DNA of 64,000 bases, from assembly GCA_035652495.1 (NCBI GenBank), contig DASRDS010000236.1, positions 1-64,000 of the forward strand, read 5' to 3'. Made by a program: the position numbers and the translations under genes. Numbering within the stretch: position 1 is the stretch's first letter; the number at the start of each line of letters is the position of its first letter. This document shows positions 43,937 to 52,416 of this stretch, piece after piece. Below the pieces are notes generated by a model. It saw only the letters and a program-made list of their open reading frames with translations, was not told where the DNA came from and did no database searches. The stretch is from DASRDS01 sp035652495. Its GTDB lineage: Bacteria > Gemmatimonadota > Gemmatimonadetes > Gemmatimonadales > Gemmatimonadaceae.

Positions 43937-45354
43937 AAGAACCGTCGCACATCAAGATTCTCATCGCCGAAGACGAGGAAATGCTCGGCGGCGTACTGCA
44001 GCAATTTCTGACCGGCAAAGGTCACCACGTCACGGTGACCCACGACGGCCGGGCGGCGCTCGAAGCCCTCAAACGAGAGGAATTCGACGTCGCGCTCCTG
44101 GATATCGTGATGCCGGAGCTCGACGGGCTCGAGGTGCTGCGCCACCTGCAGGAGGAGCCGAACCCGCCGCAGGTGATCATCATCACCGGGAACGGCACGA
44201 TCGAGACCGCGATCACCGCCATTCGACTCGGCGCGTACGACTATCTGTCGAAGCCCTATCGGATGGCCGAGATCGATGTGCTGGTGCGGCGGGCGTGGGA
44301 GAAGCGGCGGCTGGCGACTGAGAATGCGCTGCTGCAGCGCCATCTCGAGCGCGCGAACGGCGCGCCAGAGATCGTCACGCGGTATGCGCCGATGCAGGCC
44401 GTTCTGTCGCTGGTCGAGCGGGTGGCCAAGAGTGATTCTCCGGTGCTCATCACGGGAGAGTCCGGCACGGGCAAAGAGTTGATCGCCCGGGCGCTGCATC
44501 GACTCTCCGAGCGCTCGTCCGGGCCGCTGGTCGATGTGGACTGCGCTTCGACGACCGATGCGTTGACGATGGAGAGCGAGCTGTTCGGCCATGAGAAAGG
44601 CGCGCTGCCCGGTGTGCTCAAGCGCAAGACCGGGTTGTTCGAGCTGGCCTCTGGCGGGACACTTTTTCTGGACGAAATCGGCGATCTCGATCTCCGCGTG
44701 CAGGGCAAACTCTTGCGAGCCTTGGAGAGTGGCGGGTATACCAGGCTCGGAGGATCGCAGAAGCTCGATGTCGGGTTTCGAGTCGTGGCGGCGACCAAGC
44801 GAGACATTCGCGAGGACGTGATGGATCGCAAGTTCCGGAGCGATTTGTTTTTCCGGATCAACACGATCAGCATCACGCTGCCGCCGCTCCGCGACCGGGT
44901 CGTGGACATCCCGATCCTCGCGCAGCACTATCTCAAGCACTTCGGCGGTCAAACCCCGCCGACGCTCAACGATGATGCGATCGCGGCGATGGAAGCATAC
45001 CCGTGGCCCGGCAACATCCGGGAGCTGAAGAACGTTATCGAGAGAGCCGTGTTGCTCGCCAACGGCGGCACCATCGCCAGGCGGGATCTGCCGCTCCAGA
45101 ACGGCACGGCCATGGCCGCGTCGGCGGCGGCGAACTCGTTGCCGCACGCGTCCAACGGCGGCCCCGCGCCGTACGTCGGCGACGAGAATGGCAAGAGCCT
45201 CTCGCTCGCGGAACTGGAGCGCCGACACATCGAATCGGTCCTGAATCGCGCGAATTGGCATCAGGGTCGTGCCGCGGCGCAACTCGGCATCTCGTCCAAG
45301 ACGCTCTATCGCAAAATCCGCGAGTATGGTTTCGTTCGCCCGCGCAACGTGTAA
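43933..45354 (+). CDS. NtrC-like response regulator with altered GAFTGA loop
   Basis: A 473-residue regulator: receiver (Asp 57 in ALLDIVMPEL, Lys in YLSKPYR), AAA+ (GESGTGKE, LFLDEIGD, FRSDLFFRIN) and Fis-type HTH (GRAAAQLGISSKTLYRKI). The sigma-54-contacting loop, normally GAFTGA, is GALPGV at residues 223-228, lacking the key Phe-Thr. Known GAFTGA-less NtrC relatives (Rhodobacter capsulatus NtrC, HupR, TyrR) act with sigma-70. Walker motifs are intact, so ATPase activity could remain. Its partner kinase is the preceding gene. Confidence 0.92.
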   Translation: MKEPSHIKILIAEDEEMLGGVLQQFLTGKGHHVTVTHDGRAALEALKREEFDVALLDIVMPELDGLEVLRHLQEEPNPPQVIIITGNGTIETAITAIRLGAYDYLSKPYRMAEIDVLVRRAWEKRRLATENALLQRHLERANGAPEIVTRYAPMQAVLSLVERVAKSDSPVLITGESGTGKELIARALHRLSERSSGPLVDVDCASTTDALTMESELFGHEKGALPGVLKRKTGLFELASGGTLFLDEIGDLDLRVQGKLLRALESGGYTRLGGSQKLDVGFRVVAATKRDIREDVMDRKFRSDLFFRINTISITLPPLRDRVVDIPILAQHYLKHFGGQTPPTLNDDAIAAMEAYPWPGNIRELKNVIERAVLLANGGTIARRDLPLQNGTAMAASAAANSLPHASNGGPAPYVGDENGKSLSLAELERRHIESVLNRANWHQGRAAAQLGISSKTLYRKIREYGFVRPRNV

Positions 45355-45363
45355 CTTGGGCTC

Positions 45364-46038
45364 ATGAAGATCCTCGTGATCGAGGACGATCCAACGGTCG
45401 GCCAGTTCGTGAAGCGGGGACTCGAGGAGCAGCGCTGGGGCGTCGATCTCGTGGGCGACGGCGAGGAAGGGGAACGCCTCGCCAGCTCCGACAGCTACGA
45501 CCTCGTCATCCTCGACATGCGGTTGCCCGGCAAGCCGGGCCTTCAGGTGCTGCACTCCCTGCGGGCTCGCGGGATATCATGCCCGGTGCTCGTACTGACC
45601 GCGCAGGATGCGGTGGATGCCAAGGTGCAGACGCTGCGCGCGGGCGCCGACGACTACGTCACCAAGCCGTTCGCGTTCGAGGAGCTCCTGGCGCGGGTCG
45701 AAGCCGTCTCCCGCCGCCCGCGCGCCCTGTCGTCGCCGGCGCTCCGCATCGACGACCTGGTCCTGGACCGCGACACGCGCGAGGTCAAACGCGACGGCCA
45801 GGCCATCGAGCTGACGCCGAAAGAGTACGCGGTGCTCGAATACTTAGTCCGTCATGCTGGCAAGGTCATGAGTCGCACGCTCATCACCGAGTATGCGTGG
45901 GGGTATCATTTCGATCCCGGCACGAACATCGTGGACGTCGTCATCAACCACCTGCGCAAAAAGATCGACGCGGGCCACGATCGGAAGCTGATCCACACTG
46001 TACGAGGCGTCGGGTACGTAGTTAGAGCAGGTAGTTAG
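45364..46038 (+). CDS. OmpR/PhoB-family response regulator
   Basis: A 224-residue regulator. The receiver has EDD near residue 8, phospho-Asp 51 (VILDMRLPG) and YVTKPF. The C-terminal winged helix is typical (LTPKEYAVLEYLVRHAGKVMSR, NIVDVVINHLRKKID). It starts nine bases after the NtrC-like gene, so four regulatory genes may form one operon. The next sensor kinase is its likely partner. Confidence 0.93.
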   Translation: MKILVIEDDPTVGQFVKRGLEEQRWGVDLVGDGEEGERLASSDSYDLVILDMRLPGKPGLQVLHSLRARGISCPVLVLTAQDAVDAKVQTLRAGADDYVTKPFAFEELLARVEAVSRRPRALSSPALRIDDLVLDRDTREVKRDGQAIELTPKEYAVLEYLVRHAGKVMSRTLITEYAWGYHFDPGTNIVDVVINHLRKKIDAGHDRKLIHTVRGVGYVVRAGS

Positions 46039-46150
46039 TCCAACGACTTCTTTACATGCTCGTCAAGCGGTGCGACTCAGCGGATATGCGACCAGGCGGA
46101 TCGATGCTGGCCATGTCCAATAGTGGGCGTCGTTTGCCCACTCCCTAGTC

Positions 46151-47629
46151 ATGGCCAGTATAAGAGCACAGCTGACTATAGCGTATGCCGCCGCATTAGT
46201 GACGACGGTGGCGGTGTTCGCTGGGATCTCGTACGCGACGACGCGTTCGGCCGACCAGGCCGCGCGCGAGCACGCGTTGGAGCAGTACGTCGCGACCGAG
46301 GCTGACCTTTTGCTCCGCACGGTGCAACAAGCGGAAGCGAGTGGCGAACCGCTCGTCACCTACACGATCGTTCCGGTGTCGAGCAAGAAGAACGACACGA
46401 TCCCGAACGTGACGCCGCGGCTCCGCACCGTGCTCGAAGGCGTTCCCGATTACGCGCTGGTGCTCGACGCCAAGGGCCGCACGTTCTACAACTCGTTCGC
46501 GTTCCGCCAGCTCGACCAGGACGACCAGGTGACGCTCAACCAGACCGCGATCGCGATGCGCGCGGATCGATTGCCGCCGGAGGCACTCGAACTGCGCTCG
46601 CGGCGGATCCTGCTCATGGCGCGCAGCCTCCCCGGGGCCGGTCCGGTCGATCGCGTGGTGGCGGGATCCGAGGCCAAGGACGAGGGCGCGGCCCCGGTCG
46701 TGCTCGTGCCGGCGATCTTCATCGCGGCGCCGATCATTCTCTTGATCTCGATCGCGGCCGCCTACGTGATCGCCGGCCGCGCGTTCCGTCCCGTCGACGG
46801 CATCATTAACGAAGTCGAGGCGATCACCGACGGCCGCAGCTTGCACCGGCGACTCGCGCTCGATGGCTCGGGCGACGAGCTGAGTCGTTTGACGCGGACG
46901 CTGAACGCCATGATCGAGCGCCTGGAGAGCTCGTTCGGCGCGCTCCGCCGATTCACGGCAGACGCGAGCCATGAGCTCAAGACCCCGCTCACCGTGATGC
47001 GCGCGGACGTCGAGCGCGCGATGCTGACGCCGCACGTGTCGACGGAACAGCTGGAGGCGCTCGAGGAAGCGTTGCGTGAAGTACGCAGAATGTCGGATCT
47101 GGTCGACAGTTTGTTGACCCTGGCGCGAGCGGACGAAGGGCGATTCGATCTCATCCGTGAGCCGGTGGCGCTCGAACCATTAGTTCGCGACATCTATGAG
47201 ACCGCGATGATCCTCGGCGAGGATGCCGGCATCAGCGTGTACTTGCCGGTCATGGAGGAGGTGACCGTTTCCGGCGACCCGGAGCGACTCCGGCAATTGT
47301 TTCTCAATCTGGTGACCAACGCTATCAAGTACACGCCGCGTGGCGGACGCGTCGATTTGAGTCTCAGCAAACGGCTGGACGCTATCACGTTTACGGTGCG
47401 CGACTCGGGCATCGGCATCGCCGCCAACGACTTGCCGCACATCTTCGATCGGTTCTGGCGCGCCGACCGCGTCCGTTCGCGCGCGACCGAACGTGGCGGG
47501 TTCGGCTTAGGACTGGCTATCGCGCAGTACATTGCGCACGCGCACGGTGGCTCGCTCACGGTGAGCTCGCGCCTCGGCCGTGGCAGCGTGTTTACCGTGA
47601 CGCTGCCGCTCGATTTAAGCAACTCTTAA
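46151..47629 (+). CDS. Sensor histidine kinase, HAMP type (partner of preceding regulator)
   Basis: A 492-residue membrane kinase. The first helix is near residues 9-27, a periplasmic region of ~160 residues follows, and a second helix is near 190-210 (APIILLISIAAAYVIAG). HAMP, HisKA with ASHELKTP (His about 274) and HATPase (NLVTNAIKY, DSGIGI, GFGLGLAI) complete it. It follows the OmpR-type gene by 112 bases. A hairpin (AGTGGGC at 46122-46128 with GCCCACT at 46136-46142) lies just before the start and may affect translation. Confidence 0.92.
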   Translation: MASIRAQLTIAYAAALVTTVAVFAGISYATTRSADQAAREHALEQYVATEADLLLRTVQQAEASGEPLVTYTIVPVSSKKNDTIPNVTPRLRTVLEGVPDYALVLDAKGRTFYNSFAFRQLDQDDQVTLNQTAIAMRADRLPPEALELRSRRILLMARSLPGAGPVDRVVAGSEAKDEGAAPVVLVPAIFIAAPIILLISIAAAYVIAGRAFRPVDGIINEVEAITDGRSLHRRLALDGSGDELSRLTRTLNAMIERLESSFGALRRFTADASHELKTPLTVMRADVERAMLTPHVSTEQLEALEEALREVRRMSDLVDSLLTLARADEGRFDLIREPVALEPLVRDIYETAMILGEDAGISVYLPVMEEVTVSGDPERLRQLFLNLVTNAIKYTPRGGRVDLSLSKRLDAITFTVRDSGIGIAANDLPHIFDRFWRADRVRSRATERGGFGLGLAIAQYIAHAHGGSLTVSSRLGRGSVFTVTLPLDLSNS

Positions 47630-47710
47630 TCTCGTAATCATTCCGTCGCCAGGCGCGATGGCTAGTTTCTGGCCTTACGAGCTCGAGTCCCATCCGGCCA
47701 GGAGCAGACA

Positions 47711-48415
47711 TTGTTCAACACGCTGTTGGAGTCAAAGCCGCAGAAGGTGAAGCGCGGAGGTGCATCGACGTTCAGTATCGTGATGCACGCGGCGCTGATC
47801 ACCGCTGCCGCTGTGGCTACCGCGCACGCGGCGATCAAGAACGAGAAGACCAAGGAAGAAAAGATCCAGTTCGCTGAGGCTCCGAAGCCCGAGCCCCCGC
47901 CGCCGCCGAAGACGCCGCCGCCGCCCGACGTGACGGTCGCGCCTCCGCCGCCGAAGGGCTTCCAGGTGCTGACGGCGCCGGTGAACATCCCGGACGTGCT
48001 GCCGAACGTCGACCTGTCAAAGAAAGTGACTGACGAGGCCGACTTCTCTGGGAAGGGCGTCGCCGGTGGTACCTCGAAAGGGAAAGAAGGCGGCACGGGT
48101 GTCGTGACCGACCAGCCGTACTTCGACTTCCAGGTCGAGAAGCAAGCGGGCCAGGTCCCGGGCAGCGCAACGCCTGAGTACCCGGAGATGCTGCGGTCCG
48201 CGAATATCGAAGGCGAGGTGCTGGCGCAGTTCGTGGTCGACACGAGCGGGAAGGTCGACATGGGGACCTTCAAGGTGCTGAAGTCGACGAACGATGCGTT
48301 CACCGATGCGGTGAAGCGCGCCCTGCCTCGCATGAAGTTCTTCGCCGCCGAGATCGGCGGACGGAAAGTGAAAGAGCTCGTTCAAGAACCGTTCGCATTC
48401 AACCTAAGCAAGTAA
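47711..48415 (+). CDS. tonB: TonB energy transducer
   Basis: A 234-residue TonB. One N-terminal helix (SIVMHAALITAAAVATAHA), a Pro-rich spacer (PKPEPPPPPKTPPPPD) and the C-terminal TonB domain (TPEYPEMLRSANIEGEVLAQFVVDTSGKV, FAFNLSK end). It couples proton motive force to outer-membrane receptors such as the one at 18-20 kb. TTG is the start at 47711; there is no in-frame ATG nearby. The ExbB/ExbD genes follow. Confidence 0.9.
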   Translation: MFNTLLESKPQKVKRGGASTFSIVMHAALITAAAVATAHAAIKNEKTKEEKIQFAEAPKPEPPPPPKTPPPPDVTVAPPPPKGFQVLTAPVNIPDVLPNVDLSKKVTDEADFSGKGVAGGTSKGKEGGTGVVTDQPYFDFQVEKQAGQVPGSATPEYPEMLRSANIEGEVLAQFVVDTSGKVDMGTFKVLKSTNDAFTDAVKRALPRMKFFAAEIGGRKVKELVQEPFAFNLSK

Positions 48416-48434
48416 ACCCCGAGGCGTCGTCCAG

Positions 48435-49172
48435 ATGAATCTCTCGCTCGTAGACCTCTTCGTATCGATGGGCCCTTTCGCGAAGGGGATTGTCGTTGTG
48501 CTGGCGATCATGTCGATCTTCTCGCTCTCGATCATGATCCAGAAGTGGTGGAATCTCCGCTCGGCGCAGAACGAGACGCGGAAGTTCGCCCCCGAGTTCT
48601 CGCAGTTCCTCGAGGAAGACAACCTCGGCGAAGCGATCAAGCTGGCCGAAGGCTACAAGAAGTCGCATGTCGCGCGCGTGCTCGGTGGCGCGCTGGGCGA
48701 GATCAAGCCGCTGATCCAGGAAGGCTCGGTCACGGTCGCCGACATTAACTCGGCCGAGCGTGCGGTCGAGCGCGAAATGCTGATGAACATCGTGCTCCTC
48801 AAGCGCGGCCTGGGCGTGCTCGCCACGGTCGGCGCCACGGCGCCGTTCGTCGGACTGCTCGGCACCACGATGGGTATCGTCAACGCCTTCACGGGTATGG
48901 CCGCGTCGGGTTCCGGCGGTCTGTCCGCGATCTCGGCCGGTGTCGCCGAGGCGCTGATCACGACGGCGTTCGGTCTCTTGGTCGCTATCCCGGCGGTGTG
49001 GGCGTACAACTACTTCCAGACGAAGATCGACAACCTCACGGCGGAGATGACGTACTCCTCGAAGGAGATGATCGACTATCTCATCAAGGGCGTCTCGGGC
49101 GAGTTTGGCCGGTCGCGCTTCACCCGCGAGTTCAACACCGCGTCGGGCGCCAACGCGCCGATCGCGCAGTAA
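48435..49172 (+). CDS. exbB: ExbB/TolQ-type proton channel subunit
   Basis: A 245-residue MotA/TolQ/ExbB protein with three membrane helices. The helix pair with VGATAPFVGLLGTTMGIVNAF and VAEALITTAFGLLVAIPAVWAYN is the conserved channel region. It forms the ExbB pentamer with ExbD inside, driving TonB. Twenty bases follow the tonB stop. The assignment to ExbB rather than TolQ rests on the adjacent tonB. Confidence 0.9.
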   Translation: MNLSLVDLFVSMGPFAKGIVVVLAIMSIFSLSIMIQKWWNLRSAQNETRKFAPEFSQFLEEDNLGEAIKLAEGYKKSHVARVLGGALGEIKPLIQEGSVTVADINSAERAVEREMLMNIVLLKRGLGVLATVGATAPFVGLLGTTMGIVNAFTGMAASGSGGLSAISAGVAEALITTAFGLLVAIPAVWAYNYFQTKIDNLTAEMTYSSKEMIDYLIKGVSGEFGRSRFTREFNTASGANAPIAQ

Positions 49173-49181
49173 GGAGCCGCT

Positions 49182-49658
49182 ATGGCGATGGCCGTAGGAG
49201 GAGGCGGCGGAGTCAAAGCCGAGCCGAACGTGACGCCGATGATCGACGTCATGCTCGTTCTCCTCATCATCTTTATGATCGTGATCCCGGCGATCAGCGC
49301 CGGGTTCAACGCCCAGCCTCCCAAGGGCGTGAACTTGAAAGCCCACCCCGAAGAGAACGATGACGTAGTCCTAGGCATTGATAAGGACGGGAACTACTAC
49401 CTGAACAAGAAGCCGATCCGCGCCGCGGATCTGCAGACCGCGCTGACGAACATCTATCAAGCGCGGGCCGAGGATAAGCGGCTGTTCCTCAAGGCGGACG
49501 CGGGGCTCGACTACTCCAAAGTGGTCGACGCGATCGACATCGCGGCGAAGTCGGGTGCGCGCTTCACCGGGTTGATCTCCGACCAGAAGCCGGGCACGGC
49601 CTCGACGGTCGCGGGTGATAACCCGATGGAGAAGAGCAGCGGTGGAGGGAAGCCATAA
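49182..49658 (+). CDS. exbD: ExbD/TolR-type protein, first copy
   Basis: A 158-residue ExbD. The single membrane helix has the proton-carrying Asp in VTPMIDVMLVLLIIFMIVIP. The periplasmic domain follows. It begins nine bases after exbB and its stop overlaps the start of the second exbD (TAATG). A second copy with different C-terminal sequence is next, so the complex may be heteromeric. Confidence 0.9.
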   Translation: MAMAVGGGGGVKAEPNVTPMIDVMLVLLIIFMIVIPAISAGFNAQPPKGVNLKAHPEENDDVVLGIDKDGNYYLNKKPIRAADLQTALTNIYQARAEDKRLFLKADAGLDYSKVVDAIDIAAKSGARFTGLISDQKPGTASTVAGDNPMEKSSGGGKP

Positions 49659-50077
49659 TGGCGATGTCCGCCGGGAGCAGCAATACGGGCCTCAGCAACG
49701 AGCCGAACGTCACGCCGATGATCGATGTGCTGCTGGTGCTCTTGATCATCTTCATGCTCGTCGTGCCGATGGCGCGGAAAGCGATCGACATCAACTTGCC
49801 CGATCCGACGCCGCAACCGGCGACGGTGACCAAGTCCGATCAGATCGTGCTCGAGGTCTGCAAGAACAACGTGTGGTCGATCAACAAGCAACCGGTCGAC
49901 CCGACGCCGCAGGCGCTGGCCGCGAAGATCAAGGAGATCTACGATCCGCGTCCGGAGAAGATCATCTTCGTGAAGGGATGTCCGGAGGCGAAGTATCAGG
50001 ACGTCATCACGGCGATGGACATTGCCCGCGGCGGTGGCGTGAAGGTGATCGGCGTTCCGCCAAAGGACGCGAAATAG
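49658..50077 (+). CDS. exbD: ExbD/TolR-type protein, second copy
   Basis: A 139-residue ExbD with the same NVTPMIDVLLVLLIIFMLVVP helix but a divergent periplasmic domain with two Cys residues (LEVCKNNVW, KGCPEAKY). Such paired ExbD genes occur in several phyla. Overlaps the first exbD stop by two bases. The Cys pair could form a disulfide; this is inference. Confidence 0.9.
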   Translation: MAMSAGSSNTGLSNEPNVTPMIDVLLVLLIIFMLVVPMARKAIDINLPDPTPQPATVTKSDQIVLEVCKNNVWSINKQPVDPTPQALAAKIKEIYDPRPEKIIFVKGCPEAKYQDVITAMDIARGGGVKVIGVPPKDAK

Positions 50078-50092
50078 CGTTAATTTCCGGAT

Positions 50093-50878
50093 GTGACTGA
50101 TGACACACCCACCGGCGGCCGAGCACCCTATCGGCCGCCGGTCGGCTTTCCGGAGGGCCAGGAGCGCCGATGGCGTGGCCTCCTCGCGTCCATCGCGATT
50201 CACGGCGGGATCATTCTGCTCCTGCTGATTCCCGCGGTCGCGGCGCTCATCGTCACGGACCCTCGCACCGCTGGATTCCTCGGCCTGCCGGGCGGCGGCG
50301 GTGGCGGGAGCAGTACGGAGCATCTCCGATTTATCGAAGCTGGGCCGCCGGTCACGGCGCCGCCCGTCAAGCCAAAAGCTCCGCAGCCAGTGCCACCACC
50401 GGTCCCCCCGCCGCGTGTCGCGCCGGCTCAGGTACCGCCGCCTACACCGCCGCCCACGCCAGCCGCGCCGGCTCCGAGTGCCGACACCTCGCACACGGCG
50501 GCACCGGCGTCAGGCACCGGTGGCCCGGGAGCTGGCCCGGGCACCGGCGGCGGGACCGGCGCCGGCACCGGCACCGGAACTGGGAACGGCAAAGGTCCAG
50601 GGACAGGCGGTGATGGCGCCTCGAAGATCAAAGCCACCACCAAATTTTCGACCTACGCGGCGGTCGACCCCCCAAAGCGCCCGCGCCCCTTTCATCTCGT
50701 CGCTGTCTTCGAGGTTGCCCCGAGCGGCGCGTCCCGTCTGCTCAGCGTCACCAAGGCTGACGACGGGGACTTCAATAAGAAGATGCGGGAACGCTTGCTC
50801 GAAACGGAATTCCACCCCGCGACGCTGGCGAACGGTACGGCCGTCATGGACACCGTCGCGTTGTACGCCGACTACTAA
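50093..50878 (+). CDS. TonB-like protein with Pro- and Gly-rich spacer
   Basis: A 261-residue TonB/TolA-like protein. One membrane helix near residues 29-53 (IAIHGGIILLLLIPAVAAL), a Pro-rich segment (PPVPPPRVAPAQVPPP), a Gly/Thr-rich spacer (GTGGGTGAGTGTGTGNG) and a short C-terminal domain recalling TonB_C (FHLVAVFEVAPSGASR ... FHPATLANG). GTG start at 50093. Its domain is weaker than the first TonB. It closes the TonB/Exb operon and could serve a second set of receptors. Confidence 0.75.
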   Translation: MTDDTPTGGRAPYRPPVGFPEGQERRWRGLLASIAIHGGIILLLLIPAVAALIVTDPRTAGFLGLPGGGGGGSSTEHLRFIEAGPPVTAPPVKPKAPQPVPPPVPPPRVAPAQVPPPTPPPTPAAPAPSADTSHTAAPASGTGGPGAGPGTGGGTGAGTGTGTGNGKGPGTGGDGASKIKATTKFSTYAAVDPPKRPRPFHLVAVFEVAPSGASRLLSVTKADDGDFNKKMRERLLETEFHPATLANGTAVMDTVALYADY

Positions 50879-50942
50879 GTGGGCGGCTGGCTATCCTGTT
50901 GCCAGAGGCGTAGTTTTGCCAAGCTTTCAAGCCCGAGGTGGA

Positions 50943-52412
50943 ATGAGCAGCGTCGCCGCGCATCCGGACGCGACACGAGCTGAAGACTCACGACCGCACG
51001 CGGACTTCGTCAGAGCACTGACCCTTACGGACGCGACCATGTTGGTCGCCGGCTCAATGGTCGGCTCGGGCATCTTTATCGTTTCCGCCGATATCTCGCG
51101 GACGGTCGGTTGGCCAGTCTGGCTCCTCGCGGCTTGGGTGATGACCGGCGTCATCACGTTGCTCGGTGCGCTCGCCTACGGTGAGCTCGCCGGCATGTTC
51201 CCTAAGGCCGGCGGCCAGTATGTGTACCTGCGCGAGTCGCTCGGGCCGCTCACCGGCTTTCTCTACGGCTGGACGCTGTTCGTCGTCATTCAAACGGGCA
51301 CGATCGCCGCGGTCGCGGTCGCGTTCGGGAAATATCTCGGCGTCATCTTTCCGTCGCTGACGCCCGACGCCTTCCCGTGGCTCCCGCACGCGGCGTTCAA
51401 GACGCCGGACGGATCGATCGAACTCGGGCTCTCGCCACAACGGATCGTCGCGATTCTCTCGATCTGGGTCCTCACCTGGATCAATTTGCGCGGGATCCGC
51501 GAGGGCAAGTTCATTCAGACGACCCTGACGATCATCAAGGTGACGGCTCTGGTTGCGTTGATCGTGTTAGGGCTGACGATCGGGCGAAACGCGTCGGCGC
51601 TGTCGGCGAACTTCGCCGCCGGGCACTTCGCGCCGGAGCTCTCGACGCTCACCGGCGCGTTTGCGATCGTCTTCGCCTCGGCCATGGTCGGTTCGCTCTT
51701 CTCGAGCGACGCCTGGAACAACGTCACGTTCGCCGCCGCCGAGGTCCAGAATCCCAGCCGCAATCTTCCGCTGGCGCTGGTCCTCGGTACGGGCCTCGTG
51801 ATGCTGCTCTACGTCTCGGCGAACGTTTCGTATCTGAGCGTCCTTCCGTTGCACGCCATCGCGACCGCGCCCCAGGATCGTGTCGCGACCGCGGCGGTCG
51901 CCGTCGTATTCGGTGGCTCGGCCGCGGTGATCATGGCCGCCGCGATCCTGATCTCGACGTTCGGCTGCAACAACGGGTTGATTTTGGCGGGCGCGCGCGT
52001 CTACTACGCCATGGCGAAGGACGCGTTGTTCTTCAAGCACGCCGGGACGCTGAGCGACCGCGGCGTGCCGGCGGGTGCGCTCATCGTGCAGGCGGCCTGG
52101 ACGACGCTGCTCTGCCTGACCGGGACGTACAGCCAGTTGCTCACGTATGTCATCTTCGCCGCCCTCGTCTTCTATGTCTTGACGACGATCGGCCTCTTCG
52201 TGCTTCGCGCACGCCGCCCGGACGCCGAGCGTCCGTACCGGGCGATCGGGTATCCCGTGCTGCCGGCGCTCTATATTGTGCTCGCGTCGGCGATCAGCAT
52301 AGCCCTGCTGATCGCGGACAAGACGCGGGCCCAATCGCTCATCGGGCTCGTGCTCGTGCTCATCGGCGTGCCGGTCTACTACGCGTGGCAGCGCCTTTCC
52401 AACTCCAACTGA
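50943..52412 (+). CDS. APC-family amino acid permease
   Basis: A 489-residue transporter with about 12 helices of the APC superfamily. GSMVGSGIFIVSADI in helix 1, GALAYGELAGMFPKAGGQYVYLRE, and the AARVYY-like GARVYYAMAKD are typical. It resembles basic amino-acid/polyamine or cationic amino-acid transporters, but the substrate is uncertain. The ATG at 50943 is chosen. Four bases separate it from hppA. Confidence 0.88.
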   Translation: MSSVAAHPDATRAEDSRPHADFVRALTLTDATMLVAGSMVGSGIFIVSADISRTVGWPVWLLAAWVMTGVITLLGALAYGELAGMFPKAGGQYVYLRESLGPLTGFLYGWTLFVVIQTGTIAAVAVAFGKYLGVIFPSLTPDAFPWLPHAAFKTPDGSIELGLSPQRIVAILSIWVLTWINLRGIREGKFIQTTLTIIKVTALVALIVLGLTIGRNASALSANFAAGHFAPELSTLTGAFAIVFASAMVGSLFSSDAWNNVTFAAAEVQNPSRNLPLALVLGTGLVMLLYVSANVSYLSVLPLHAIATAPQDRVATAAVAVVFGGSAAVIMAAAILISTFGCNNGLILAGARVYYAMAKDALFFKHAGTLSDRGVPAGALIVQAAWTTLLCLTGTYSQLLTYVIFAALVFYVLTTIGLFVLRARRPDAERPYRAIGYPVLPALYIVLASAISIALLIADKTRAQSLIGLVLVLIGVPVYYAWQRLSNSN

Positions 52413-52416
52413 TATC

